This document shows, piece by piece, positions 9,419 through 20,400 of a stretch of 64,000 nt of DNA (position 1 is the stretch's first letter; the number at the start of each line of letters is the position of its first letter). The position numbers were made by a program, and so were the translations under genes. The notes under the pieces were generated by a model, which worked only from the letters and a program-made list of their open reading frames with translations, was not told the origin of the DNA and ran no database searches. The stretch is from positions 40,997,668 through 41,061,667 of the forward strand of contig OZ024825.1 of assembly GCA_964016985.1 (NCBI GenBank), in the 5' to 3' direction. The stretch comes from Anodontia alba (Eukaryota > Mollusca > Bivalvia > Lucinida > Lucinidae).

Positions 9419-10271
9419 GTGTTCTAGTTGTCTTCGCCCATGGGTGTGGGCAATATACAGTTTGGCTCGGACACAGAAGTTCTGTGTCGGACACAGAATT
9501 GTTGACCCACAATGCACCATTGGCCTTATGCAAGTTGTTTACAAGTAAACCCATGACTAGATGTAGCACTGAATAGAACAGAATAATATTTCGAACTATT
9601 GGAACACATACATATACAGAAGATATTCTCCATTCACATGTTCTTTTTTCAGCACACTGCACTTATGTAAATATTCTAAAAGGTTATCATTGCAGCACTT
9701 TCTCAAAGTTTATGGGATATACATTAGTCTTGACAATTTCACTTTTAAAGTGGATTGATGCATTGGTACTGCTAAGCACAATTTATACCATTCCTTAGAC
9801 AGCTTGACAAAATTTTGATATTCGTATAACTGCTTATTTTAGTTTTGATGAGGTAAGCCTAAAAAGTGATCTGAAATTAGCTGTGATTATTTTTTAATGT
9901 GAGCTAGGGTCATTCTTATTTAGACAAGATATCATGTAGACCTCTCCAATTCACCCTTTGCATTTTGGAATTTAGTCGATTTAGCCAAGTGCATGTAAAG
10001 AATCCAAGACTATTAAAACCAGCTTTAACATTTATTATGTGTGAAGTGTAGACCAAGCTTTCTTGTGAAAGCTTATACTTGTTAGTTTATAGATGTAAGA
10101 ACCAACCCTGACTGAGAGCTGATGAATGTTTGCTGTGTGCCATGGTCATTAATGAGGCAGTGTGTGTTTGGTGACTGAATATCAACAGTGAACTCATAAT
10201 TTCTGTTTGGAGTCTTGTCTCTTGTCAAGTGGATAAGCTCTTTCATTATCACTGGCTGATATATACATTCA
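9419..10271. other. Gene-free sequence, nothing recognised
   Basis: A small direct/inverted GGACACAGAA repeat lies near 9469-9500. No exon, complete mobile element or RNA gene is recognised. Confidence 0.5.
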
Positions 10272-10516
10272 GGGCCCAGTTGTTCAAAACTAACGACATC
10301 GTTAGTTAACGATTCGTTAAAATTTACATTGAGCGATAAGCAAATATGCTGAAATTTTTTGCTGAAAAAATGTGAGTAGCTTTTGCAGTGCAAAAGCTAC
10401 TCACATTTTTTCAGCAAAAAAATATCAAAATATTGTATATTGAATCCGCTAAAACAGTTAACAAAATGACCCTTAACGAGCTAGTTAAGCTAACGATGCT
10501 TTGAACAACTGGGTCC
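10272..10516. mobile_element. MITE with CCCAGTTGTTCAAA ends and a perfect 33-bp hairpin
   Basis: The left end is GGGCCCAGTTGTTCAAAACT. The right end is GCTTTGAACAACTGGGTCC. Inside, arms at 10355-10387 and 10389-10421 are exact reverse complements with a one-base loop (TTTTGCA, G, TGCAAAA). No clear target duplication is visible. Confidence 0.8.
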
Positions 10517-10539
10517 AGCTATAAAAAAAATGAAGGTTG

Positions 10540-10915
10540 AATGTTGCGTAGCTTGCTGGGTAAAAATTCCAGTAAATATTTTGAAATATTTTTCTAATTC
10601 TTCCCAGAAGTCAGGCATTCTCTCCCTTCTGCTGATTCAAGAAGGACAGTTGTCAATTTCTGCAAAAAGAATGTGCACAAGTACTGGTTAACAGCTAAGA
10701 GGACTAAGCCTGTTCAGGAATTGTGTATGGTAAACTGACCAGCTCAACGTGTTGACTGGGCTGTAAAACTCTAAACCAAACCAAACCAGAAGTCAGGCTT
10801 TTGTCATTTTATGCAAATTATCTCAATTTCCATGAAATCTCAAAGCTTTGTTTTTGGCAAAAATAAGAAAATATTATCAATTTGTCGTCTGCTGAATTTG
10901 CCCAGAGAGTGGTTA
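10540..10915. mobile_element. GCAGACGACA-type MITE interrupted by a SINE fragment
   Basis: The left part (GCTTGCTGGGTAAAAATTCC) and right part (TTGTCGTCTGCTGAATTTGC) match the intact copies at 41455 and 21193. The middle is split by the 5'-truncated SINE at 10617-10785. Confidence 0.7.
10604..10798 (+). mobile_element. 5'-truncated SINE with a 13-bp target duplication
   Basis: CCAGAAGTCAGGC lies at 10604-10616 and 10786-10798. Between them is only the 3' half of the SINE, starting CATTCTCTCCCTTCTGCTGA and ending in an A/C-rich tail. 5' truncation with a target duplication is what LINE-driven retroposition produces. The target is a MITE, which dates the two insertions relative to each other. 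Confidence 0.88.
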
Positions 10916-11054
10916 TGGTTAAAGAATATGTTAATTCTTTAACCCATTTATGTCTGATGGATTTTCGTTTTGTCAGCTTTAGTAGCAGGTGTGACATTGG
11001 GGTCTGGTTTCACAGCTCAGAGAAGGCATTTTTTTTTTAACTGAAAAATATTGC

Positions 11055-11165
11055 TGTTTTTCTTAGTTCTCAGTAAAAGTATATGTTGTGGGGTGATGAG
11101 GTGCTTCTAATGAGTACACACAACATACATGTATGTTTTTGTCTAGAAATAAGAAAATATTATGT
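11055..11165. mobile_element. Internally deleted palindromic MITE
   Basis: The outer arms TTTTTCTTAGTTCTCAGTAA and GTCTAGAAATAAGAAAATAT remain. One of the two inner arms is mostly missing: GGGTGATGAGGTGC replaces the long left segment. Confidence 0.55.
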
Positions 11166-11585
11166 TGATAACCCTGCTTATCCGTTGCTATGATCTGGTT
11201 TTACATCGTTCCATCAACATTTATGTCAGCTCTGTTGCTGATTTACTGTGAGAGGCCTAGTCTTCTAACTCTGTATACACTTGCATCCTCAGATAACCTC
11301 CAAGAATGCATATTGTTGTTGTGCGGATTTTTAATGCTACCAGGCACCCAAGGCACATAGAGGCAGCAGAGATTGTTATGTACATGTATTTTTACAGCCT
11401 TGCTTTCATGGATCACCCATGTACACTTGGTGCCTCTGTCTGTCACCAAGCGCCACTCTGTCCACTTCATACTCAACCCAGGGCACAATGAGTATGAGCT
11501 AGGCATATTAATGACCTGAAATTGTCTCGACCGGAACAGAATTTGAACTTAGGATATCCTGCCTGAAAGTCGAATGCTATATTCT
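11166..11585. other. Gene-free sequence, nothing recognised
   Basis: No exon-like sequence is evident. Overlapping open frames on both strands have no recognised motif. Confidence 0.45.
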
Positions 11586-11680
11586 TGTTGTTTTTTTTTT
11601 GTTGTTTTTTTTTGTTGTTTTTTTTTTGTTTTTTTTCTTGCTTTTTTTTTTCTGAAAAAAAAAAAAAAATAAAAAGAATT
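11586..11680. repeat. T-rich simple repeat
   Basis: Runs of 7-10 T separated by GTTG or G, followed by an A run. Low complexity. Confidence 0.85.
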
Positions 11681-11927
11681 ATTTTTAACTTTGTCTGCCA
11701 ACATTTTAGTCAACATTTGAGTAATTAGTATTGAAAAGACCTTTTGTAAGCAGTATGATCTCTTTTATCATATTATGGCTTGTTATTGTTATGCATTTCA
11801 TTTTAATCGGACATGACTCATTTATATTCTGTAGCTTTGACAGAAATCTAATCTATGACATGTTTTAACTTGCACATGCATACATGAATGTATTTTAGAT
11901 TGAGGCAGTACTTGATGTGTTTCAGGC

Positions 11928-12156
11928 TTAACCCATTGTAGACTGAATGAACTCCCCCACACTATATATTGGAAGAGTCCAATTTCAATTTTAGGTAGGT
12001 GAGGCTGTGAGATTTAGATATTCCTAGAGAAAAAATGGCTGAAATATTTGCAAACAGAGAAGACCCTGATCAGACGCCGCATTCTGCGGCATCTGATCTG
12101 GGTCTGCACTGTTTGCCAATTACCTTTTTAGGGGTCTCCCGACTACAATGGGTTAA
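11928..12156. mobile_element. piggyBac-like MITE, well preserved TTAA ends
   Basis: TTAACCCATTGTAGACTGAA on the left mirrors CGACTACAATGGGTTAA on the right. The internal hairpin pairs CCTGATCAGACGCCGCATTC with GCGGCATCTGATCTGGGTC. This is the clearest member of the family and supports TTAA as the target duplication with CCC/GGG termini. Confidence 0.82.
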
Positions 12157-12214
12157 GTTGAATCAGATCATGGTTCAAATGGTTATAAATGATATTTGTA
12201 TGTTCCGAAATAGT

Positions 12215-12400
12215 CTAAACATCCAGGAGGCGGAATGTTAGTGTTTGAACTGCAGATTTTGGGGTCCTGGGTTTGAATCCCGCCGTAAGCGGAATTCAGA
12301 TCACAGCTGTATGGTGCTTCATTGCACAGAGACTTCCAGTATCACCCTTCCGTCATGTTAGTAGGACTTGATGTTGAAAGGGACATAAAGCATTATATCA
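12215..12400 (+). repeat. Possible tRNA-related SINE fragment
   Basis: CCTGGGTTTGAATCCCGCCG resembles a B box with its T-stem. No convincing A box or acceptor stem was found, so it is not called a tRNA gene. Confidence 0.3.
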
Positions 12401-12413
12401 TTCTAATTAGTCC

Positions 12414-12607
12414 TTTCACCCCTTTATTATGGATGCTTCCATCTTCAAAGTTGGACAAGTCCATTGTTGAAATAGGGATGTCAGCCAAAAATAGAAAATA
12501 CTGTGGCAAATGGTGTAGATCCAGATGAGATGGCTCAATATGAGCTATCTCATCTGAATCTACACTGTAACAAAAAATATTTTTTGGTCAGCAGAATTGA
12601 AAGGGTT
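12414..12607. mobile_element. Hairpin MITE ending in GGGTTAA
   Basis: The hairpin at about 12510-12572 pairs GTGTAGATCCAGATGAGATG with its complement. The right end is AAAGGGTTAA. The left end is uncertain. Confidence 0.5.
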
Positions 12608-12621
12608 AAACAGATCTGATA

Positions 12622-12771
12622 CAGTTGTCAGTTTCTGGCGAAAGAATGTGCACAATACTGGTTAACCGCTTAGAGGACTAAGCCTGCCCAGTAAACGTGT
12701 GGTTAGGTAAACTGACCACGCTCGACATGACCCCATTGGGTTGACTGGGCCGTAAAACCTCAACACAAACA
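12622..12771 (+). mobile_element. 5'-truncated SINE, 3' half
   Basis: It starts inside the consensus at CAGTTGTCAGTTTCTGGCGA and runs to AACCTCAACACAAACAA, nearly identical to the full copies. No target duplication is evident. Confidence 0.85.
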
Positions 12772-13377
12772 AGTATACCTTTGTAACCATCTCTCACCAT
12801 TTTGTATATATTGCACCTTGTCTATTTATTTGATTAGTGTAGGCTTTTCTGTTAGTGGATAAGAATTATTGCCCAAGACAAGGAATCTGCACTGTGCAGT
12901 GTCCTTGCGGTAAATGTTTTAAAATTTCAAACAGAAAATAACGATTAGACTTACCTTTATTGTCTCTGCTCATCAATGAAATAAGGGGATGTAATCAGTT
13001 TGCAAAAGGAGTATAATTTAATTGCCTTCTTTTACAAAAAATAGTTACTGTCCAAACAAAGGAGTTATTTGTTTTTCTTTTTTTTTTTTTAAATTAAAGT
13101 TTTACTGTTCAAATTTTTATAACATTTACCATACACTGAAATACTGCAGACTGGTATTGCTGATTGGGTAATTACTAATTAGGCCTCAGAAGCAAAACTA
13201 ATTTGGTAAATGGCAGTTACAGGAGCAACTGCCTAAAGTGCAGCAATTCAAAAATGGTCAGACAATTATCCAGTCTAATCAGGGCCTTTGTTGACTGCTT
13301 AAAGAGTTAATAAGTAAAAAGTTTAGAATATATTTGCAAACAGAGAAGGCGTTGATAGAACTGTACAAAAATACAAA
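12772..13377. other. Gene-free sequence, nothing recognised
   Basis: AT-rich, with a T tract near 13077. No supported gene or repeat family. Confidence 0.45.
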
Positions 13378-13440
13378 ACAAACAAACAAACAAAAAAAAA
13401 AAACAACAAAGAAAAAAAAAAAAAAAAAAAAAAAAAGAAA
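13378..13440. repeat. A-rich simple repeat
   Basis: CAAACAAACAAACA followed by long A runs. The short open frames on both strands here are artefacts of this tract. Confidence 0.85.
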
Positions 13441-13552
13441 GATTAATCTTGGATTTTGCTGTTTGTGTATGGCAAGGATGGCAAGGCGCTTTATTCAATT
13501 GCTCATCATTTGGTCTTACTAAGAGCTACAACTGGTAATACTGTTATTAATT

Positions 13553-13742
13553 TAATCTATTGTTTACTGAATAGACTCTCCCACACTATATATTGGAAGA
13601 GTCCAATTTCAATTTTAGGAACGAGATTTACATGTTCCTAGAGAAAAATGGCTAAACTATTTGCAAACAGTGGAGACCCTGATCTGGGTTTGCACTGTTT
13701 GCCAATTACCTTTTATGGGTTTCCAGACTATAATGGGTTAAA
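13553..13742. mobile_element. piggyBac-like MITE with a deleted half-hairpin
   Basis: CACACTATATATTGGAAGAG, CTAGAGAAAAATGGCTAAAC and a right end of CTATAATGGGTTAA match 11928-12156. The hairpin is reduced to CCTGATCTGGGTTTGCACTG. Confidence 0.7.
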
Positions 13743-13869
13743 ATACAATGTATATCTATAAAAACATATCATTGATTATTTAGCATGTCTGTAAAGAAAC
13801 AGATGTAAGATGCGGCTAAGGATAGGCCTAGTTCACAACCAGTCTTTAATTCTGAATACTATGTATACC

Positions 13870-14093
13870 TTAACCCATCTATGTCTGCTGGACTCTTCCA
13901 CCGTAACTATTTGGACCAGTCTATTTCCAATAGCAGGATGTCTGATTAGTTTTTATTTTTGCTATGTTTTATAGAAATTCCTGTGTTTAATGCAAACAGT
14001 GTACACCCTGATCAGACACATTCTGCAGTGTATGATTGGGTCTATACTGTTTGCCAATGTCCCTTTTTAGGACACTAGGCATAAATGGTTTAA
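13870..14093. mobile_element. piggyBac-like MITE, related subfamily
   Basis: It begins TTAACCCATCTATGTCTGCT and ends ACTAGGCATAAATGGTTTAA. The internal hairpin uses CAGTGTACACCCTGATCAGA. The subfamily recurs at about 58598-58777. Confidence 0.65.
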
Positions 14094-14202
14094 ATATTGG
14101 GATACTGACTCCTTACCATGCTTGGCCCAAAATTTTAACAAATCCATTTTTTCTATGCGTTCATATGTCTTAAAATTGCTTGATGAGTGGCAAATGTTGT
14201 GG

Positions 14203-14534
14203 CGCCTGGCCCCGAGATCATAAAACTTTTTTTCATGCTCAACTCAGCTGAGCATGAAATTTTCTCTGCTAATGAATATGAAAATGCCAACAATAGTTGG
14301 CATTTTCATATTTATTAGCAGAGAAAATTGCATGAAATTTTCTCTGCTAATGAATATGAAAACGCCAACAATAGTTGGCATTTTCATATTTATTAGCAGA
14401 GAAAATTTCATGCTCAGCTATGTTTAGCAAGAAAGAATTTGCAGTTGTTAGTATTTTGAGATTTATTAGCAGGACAAATTTCATGCTCAGCTGAGTTGAG
14501 CTTGAGAAAAGTTTTATAACTTTGGGGCCTGGCC
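14203..14534. mobile_element. MITE with a duplicated 80-bp internal hairpin
   Basis: The outer inverted ends read CGCCTGGCCCCGAGATCATA and TTATAACTTTGGGGCCTGGC. Inside, a hairpin unit occurs twice in tandem, at about 14252-14330 and 14331-14408. It is built from TTTTCTCTGCTAATGAATAT, GCCAACAATAGTTGGC and the complementary arm. The open frame across it reads through hairpins and is not considered coding. Confidence 0.8.
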
Positions 14535-14929
14535 AAATGACCCATTTAATAGTGCTCTGATCTGACTGTTTGCTCAGGCATTTCTGTCCCAATACTTAGG
14601 GTTAATATGTTATAATATTCTGTAATGAATTCTTCAATAAATAAAAGTGAATAAAGAGATTAAGCAGTTGTCAGAAGTTTACCAGGAAAGACTTTATTTT
14701 GTATTTATGTATGAATAAGTAAATAAAAATAAACAGAAGTCTGTGAAGAGATGCTTAATAAAATACTTCTAATAAGCATCATATAAAAAAGAATATATCT
14801 GATACAAATGTTGTCATGAGATTTTTAATAAATAAAGCATAAATAAGTATGTTGTCTTGTAGAAAAATGTGGCTCAAATTCCATATAGTGATTACCCTAT
14901 AGTGATTACATCATATAACGTTTTCGTCC
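14535..14929. other. Gene-free sequence, nothing recognised
   Basis: AT-rich sequence with several AATAAA strings that sit in no transcript context. No element was identified. Confidence 0.45.
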
Positions 14930-15052
14930 ATATTCACAAACTGAATGGCAAACAGTGTAGATCCTGATCAGATGGCTTCTTCAGAAGCCATCTGATCTGG
15001 ATCTACACAGTTTGCAAAGGTAGGGGTTGTCGTGAACAGCAAGATAAGGGTT
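14930..15052. mobile_element. Hairpin MITE ending in TTAA
   Basis: CAGTGTAGATCCTGATCAGA, a GGCTTCTTCAGAAGCC centre, and ATCTGGATCTACACAGTTTG. The right end is AAGGGTTAA. Confidence 0.6.
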
Positions 15053-15239
15053 AATATGGTTGGGACAGAAAGTGTCCATATACTTACAGTATGTTCAGTA
15101 TGTTTGTGCTCTTGGAATACTCGAATCAGCCTGCACATCCACATAGTCTGATCAGTCTTAGCTGGGCACACTGTAGATAGTTAAGGACCTAGGGCTTCTT
15201 TAGGTGGACATGTCTAAAGGTATAATACTTTCATTTGGG

Positions 15240-15450
15240 GCTGAAATTTGGGCAAAAATGTCAGCAGATGACATATTGAAATATATATATATATATTTTT
15301 TTTTTAGAAAATAGGTTTTGACATTTCATGCAAACTGTCTCCAGACGAGACAATTTGCATGAAATGTCAAAAGCATATTTTCTGGAAAAAGTAAGAAAAT
15401 AGTGTCAATATGCACTCTGCTGAATTAGCCCAGAGAGTGGTAAAGGTTAA
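15240..15450. mobile_element. GCAGAYGACA-type MITE with TTTGACATTTCATGC hairpin
   Basis: TCAGCAGATGACATATTGAA on the left mirrors CACTCTGCTGAATTAGCCCA on the right. The hairpin pairs GACATTTCATGCAAACTGTC with GACAATTTGCATGAAATGTC. Confidence 0.75.
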
Positions 15451-15524
15451 AGTTCATGTTTCAAGCAGTTGTAGGCTTTATTGGAGGTAAAAGCTTATGT
15501 TGTCATGATTTCATTATTACCTTA

Positions 15525-15730
15525 ACCCTTTAAGTGCTAATCATAACAGGAGCAGATGACATTCTGAAATATATTTTTTTTTTATTTTTCAGAGAAAATA
15601 AGGTTTGATATTTCTTACAAATTGTCTGCTTGGCAGAAGTTCTCATGAAATTCAAGCCACATTTTCTTGTTAAAATTAAAGACATTGAGATCGTCATCTG
15701 CTACAATTTTGAATTGTGCATTAAGGTTAG
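15525..15730. mobile_element. Diverged GCAGATGACA-type MITE
   Basis: GGAGCAGATGACATTCTGAA and GATCGTCATCTGCTACAATT are the ends. The internal hairpin is recognisable but mutated. Confidence 0.6.
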
Positions 15731-15954
15731 AAACCATCTGCTCATTTGACGTTTTATTTAATTTTTGCTTTTTCTTTGGAAATATTAACTGTGTGTTCTA
15801 CATCCTATGCTCAGAAAGTGTTAAAATCATGATGTTGTTTTAATTTGATGTATTCAGTTTGAATTAGACATGTGACAGTTTTATTTCTTTAATATACATG
15901 TAGTGTGGTATTTATTTTATTTGACCACAATCAGTTATATACTATAGGTGCTTT

Positions 15955-18350
15955 TTATACCCCGCCACACAAAAGTGTATAATGGTTTCATGTTGGCTGT
16001 CCGTGTGTCCAGCCATCAGTCTGTTGTATATCCGTCCGTCGATATTATCATTTTTGGACGATAAGTTGAATAAACGTAAATGGGTTTTCACCAAACTTAT
16101 GTGCATTTGTGTTGTGGCATTCTGGTTTGGAATTGCTAATGGACAAATTTCGTCAAATTTTGATTAGTCATCTGCTTACGACATGTCCCTGTTTTCATTT
16201 CCAAACAATAACTTCAGTAAATATCAATGGATTTTCACAAAACTTTGCGGCCGGCCTCGGTGGCTCAGTTGGATGCGCTGTCCGACTGGAGACCAGGAGG
16301 TCGCGGGTTCAGCCCCCGCCGAGGTCGGCAACATTCTTTCGTGGAGATTGATCATGAAATATTTTCTACGGTCATTCTCTCCCTTCCGCTGATTCAAGAA
16401 GGGCAGTTGTCAGTTTCTGGCGAAAGAATGTGCACAATACTGGTGAACCGCTTAGAGGACTAAGCCTGCCCAGTAAATGTGTGGTTAGGTAAACTGACCG
16501 CGCTCGACATGACCCCATTGGGTTGACTGGGCCGTAAAACCTCAACACAAACAAACACAAAACTTTGTATGTGCATTGATATTGTGGAGATCTGGTTTGG
16601 GATTGCTAATGGGCAAATCTCGCCAATTTTTATGCCCTGCCACAAACAGTGGCGAGGTATTATGTTATACCGTCCAAAATTTTGAGTGTCCGTCCGTACA
16701 TCTATCTGAGTTACAGAGCAGACACGAAATTATGAAGCGCTGACAGATGGATAAACGTCCATCAGCGCTTCATAATTTTGTGTTCACTCTGTAACTGTGA
16801 TACCATTTGAGATATTTTCACGAAACTTCACACAAATGTAAAGTACCATCAGACTATGTGCAGAATACATGAACCATAACTCTGGTTTGCCTACTTTTGG
16901 AGTTATTACCCTTTGAACATTGAACATAGCCAATTCTACCATGTACTCATGTCCGCTCCATAACTCTGATACCGTTGGTGATATTTTCACGAAACTTCAC
17001 ACAAATGTAAAGCACCATGAGACGACATGCAGAACACATGAAAAATAACTCTGGATTGCCTACTTTTGGAGTTACTGCCCTTTGAACATTGAACATAGCC
17101 ATTTCCACCATGTACTCATGTCCACTCTGTAAATTGAAAACCGTTTGAGATATTTTTATGAAATCTAATATTTTGTAAAGCACCATGAGCTGACATGCAG
17201 AACACAAGAACCATAACTCTGCTTAACCTATCTTCGAAGTTAGAGCCCTTTGAACATCATAACTATTGAAAATAGCCATTTCTACCATGTACTAGTGTCC
17301 GCTCTGTAAGTTTCAGATATTTGGATAAAACTTCACACAAATGTAAAGCATTATGAGAACACAAGGACCGTAACTCTGCTTAACCTACTTTTAGAGTTAT
17401 GGCCCTTTGAATATTGAAAATAGTGATTTCTGACATATATATGTCCGCTTTATCACTTGAAAACTGTTAGAGATATTTTCTTGAAACTTTATGCAAATGT
17501 ATATCACTATGATATGATGTGCAGAAACACAAGAACCATAACTCTGAATTACCAGCTTTTAGAGTTACCCCCTTTTGGACATTGTAAATAGTGATCCCAG
17601 TCATATACTTGTGCCCTTTCTATATCTGGAAAATGGTTTCAGAGATTTTCTTGAAGCCTCGCAAAAATGTAATGCAACATAAGATGGCATGTTGAACACA
17701 AGAACCATGTCTGGCTTAATTACTTTTTAAGTTATGGGTCTTTTGAAAATAATAGTTTCTGTGATAGACTTGTAAGCTTTACAGAAATGTAAACCACCAT
17801 GAGGGGATCTGCAGAAAATGAGAATTGTAAGTCTAGTTTACTTACTTTTTGAGTTATGGTCCTTTGAACGTTGAGAATAGTCATCTCAGTCATATATTCA
17901 CTTCAACCATATTTAGGGAAAGACTAATGCACCTTCCCTGTGATTTCATTTTTTGACAGAATTATGGCCTTGCTTCATGTAAGTGCAGTGGTGGGCATGG
18001 TGCAGTGCTTGATAGTTATCTTCCCGCAACACATCTATATTTTCATTTCTAGATCATAACTTCAGTAAATGTCAATGGATTTTCAGGAAACTTGGTGTGT
18101 GCATTCATATTGTGATCTGCTTTGGGATTGCTAATGGTCAAATTTTGTCAATTTTGACAGAGTTATCTGCCAGCGAGACATTCATATTTTCCTTTCAGGA
18201 CAATAGCTTGAGTAAATCTCAATTAATTTTCACATAACTTGTTATATGCATTGATATTGTGGAGATATGACTTGGGATTGCTAATGGGCAAATTTCATCT
18301 ATGTGTGACAGAGTTAATCTGCCCACGACATGATAATGGCAGTGTATCAC
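15955..18350 (+). repeat. Two nested diverged tandem arrays, the outer one split by the inner
   Basis: The outer array repeats a phrase of the type AACTTCAGTAAATATCAATG, ...GGGATTGCTAATGGGCAAAT near 16080-16625 and again near 18040-18330. Between them, from about 16628, a second array of roughly 170-bp units repeats CACAAATGTAAAG, ACCATAACTCTG and GAGTTA..CCCTTTGAACATTG, starting with a GCCCTGCCACAAACAGTGGC phrase. The first block begins with a related CCCCGCCACACAAAAGTG phrase. Units are strongly diverged. A SINE sits in the first block. Confidence 0.65.
16236..16567 (+). mobile_element. Full tRNA-derived SINE with 12-bp target duplication
   Basis: CACAAAACTTTG lies at 16236-16247 and 16556-16567. 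The body runs from 16250 (GCCGGCCTCGGTGGCTCAGT) through GGTCGCGGGTTCAGCCCCCG to CCTCAACACAAACAAA. Near-identity with the copies at 8568, 20802 and 31272 suggests recent activity. Confidence 0.95.
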
Positions 18351-18582
18351 TGGTTCAGGTTTTTATTTGAAAATAACACAATTTCAAGTTGACTACACAT
18401 TTATTTTTAGCCTGAAATATAGCTTCCATTAAATGAGTTTCTGTCTTTGTGTCTAATTATTTTCCTGTAGAAAATTGGCTTCAGTTTTAGAAAATAAGCT
18501 CTATTATGTACGCCCAGCAAATACCCAGGTCAGCATGCACATCTGAACTTGTATGTTTGTAAAATAGCCTTTAACTTACCAC

Positions 18583-18778
18583 GCTATGGACAGATTCAGC
18601 AGACGCTATGGACAGATCCAGCAGACGACAAACTGATATTTTTTCTAGAACATAGGATTTGACATTTCATGCAAATTGTCAATTTGCATGAAGTGTCCTA
18701 GTTTTTTGGGGGAAAAATAAGAAAAAATATTTCAAAATGTCGTCTGCTGAAATTTAACCTAGCATGCAAAGTGGTAAA
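18583..18778. mobile_element. GCAGACGACA-type MITE
   Basis: CAGCAGACGACAAACTGATA on the left and AAAATGTCGTCTGCTGAAAT on the right. The hairpin uses TTTGACATTTCATGCAAATT. Confidence 0.7.
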
Positions 18779-18891
18779 GCTAATGTACGTTATTTACCCT
18801 AATTATTGGGACAGTATTGCCTCAGCAAACAGCGTAGACATCTGATCAGGGCTTGCTCTGTTTGCTTATCAACCAGAAGACAAGTTCCCGT

Positions 18892-19052
18892 AAGATGTTA
18901 AGGTGTCCTAATATTTAGGGTAAATATGGAAAGCTGAAAGCGGGCTGTAAATAAAGTTTATTTTATCTTCTTGTATATGCCCGTCTTTATTTATGTTTTC
19001 GTAACCATATCGATCGCTGGGCACTGAGGGGTCCTCTACATCATCCGAGAAA
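18892..19052. repeat. Direct repeat R, left copy, flanking the non-LTR fragment
   Basis: It contains GGTGTCCTAATATTTAGGGT, GCTGAAAGCGGGCTGTAAAT and ATCGATCGCTGGGCACTGAG. A copy of about 95% identity lies at 20446-20610, on the other side of the retrotransposon fragment. Confidence 0.85.
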
Positions 19053-19206
19053 CATATCTATCTTGTCATGATGCCATACGCCCGCGAGGACATTCTAGGC
19101 ATTTGCGCTGTCGAGCAATCCAAGTATGTTACTAGAAAAGATAAAAGCATAAAAGCATGTCAGTGAGTGACAAAGTATGATAGTGAAGGGGATGAAAGAT
19201 GATAGG

Positions 19207-20400
19207 TTAAAATAGATGAGGATAGCTAAAATCAGGTTTAAAAAAATCTATACTTGGGATCTTAAGGCTTGGCGTGCTGCAACTTGCCAATTTCAACCTT
19301 GAATATGTCAAGGTTTGGCGAGCTGACAGCGCTTTCTGGGAGGGCATTCCACTGAACGACTGCCAGTTGAAAAAAAGGGAAGATTTATAAAAGTCCTTCC
19401 CTGTGTGAATTTGCTGGAATGTCATAGAATGGCCGCGACGGGACGTACGGGGGTTGGGTTTGATGTAATCTGGGAGAGGTACTGCGACCATGTTATTGAC
19501 AATCTGGTAGAATAAGCAGAGGCGTGAGTCCGCACGTCTCTGCTCAAGAGTACGCCAACCCAAAGTTTCAAGCATGGCCGAAACACTTGCCATTCTGTCA
19601 AAGTTAAAGGTGGTCAAGCGAGCAGCCCGCCGCTGGACCTTCTCAATTTGTTCCGTTTTCACTTTAGTATGGGGGTCCCAAATGGCCGCAGCATATTCGA
19701 ATTGCGGCCGGACCAGGGTATTATAGGCGGCCTCTCGCACTCCGGACATTTTTGTTCTGACATTTCTCTTTATGAAGCCGAGGGTTTTGTTTGCAGAATT
19801 AGTTATTCTGTCCACGTGTGAGCACCAGGACAGGTTATTAGTAATGTCGACCCCCAGGTTCTTAGCACAGCTGACTTGTTTCGAAGATCTCCCCATGCAG
19901 TCGATACATACTAGCACTAATGGGATTCCTGGAACCAGTCACCTGTACCACCTGACATTTTGAGGGGTTGAATTCCATGTTCCAGGCAGTCTCCTACCCG
20001 GACAGTCTATCCAAATCCTGTTGTAGTACGGAACTGTCGTCAGCACCCCCACCCCCCCACCCCCCCATGATGAGGTACAAGGCAGTATCATCTGCGAAAA
20101 GGCGCACCTGTGACAGTGTTTTCAGAGAGGTCATTGATGTAGATGAGGAACAGGTTCGGCCCCAGGACAGACCCCTGAGGAACTCCAGAGGTCACTAGGA
20201 CAGTCCGACTCCTCACCGGCAACAACGACCCGCTGTGACCGATCACCAAGGAAGGCGCCTATCCAGTTTAGTACATTAGACCGTATTCCGTAATTATGTA
20301 ACTTCCAGATAAGTTTAGAGTAGTTGACCTTATCAAAGGCCTGAGAAAAGTCTAATAAGATAAGGTCTGTCTGCTTAGTATAGATTAAATAGAACAGCAT
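19207..20400 (-). pseudogene. Non-LTR retrotransposon reverse transcriptase, jockey/CR1-like, frameshifted
   Basis: Read on the minus strand, 20400-20131 encodes an RT segment with LILLDFSQAFDKVNYSKL and a [14 protein letters not shown] motif. The palm motif [10 protein letters not shown] follows near 20100-20080, but in a different frame. A 236-residue open stretch (19917-19207) gives the conserved tail with KNLGVDITNNLSWCSHVD, ANKTLGFIKRN, LVRPQFEYAAAIWDP and VQRRAARLT. The order fits LINE ORF2 of the jockey/CR1 assemblage. The endonuclease and the start of RT are missing, and at least one frameshift and in-frame stops break the frame, so it is dead. Confidence 0.88.

Noticed and set aside
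14347..14592. 81-codon minus-strand frame with MKFVLLIN and AEHEIFSANKYENAN repeats
   Set aside because: It reads through the duplicated hairpin of the MITE at 14203-14534. The repeated residues come from the palindrome arms.
16784..17207. Two similar minus-strand frames (SGHEYMVELAMFNVQR and SGHEYMVEMAMFNVQR)
   Set aside because: They are translations of adjacent units of the ~170-bp tandem array. Other units of the same array contain stops and indels.
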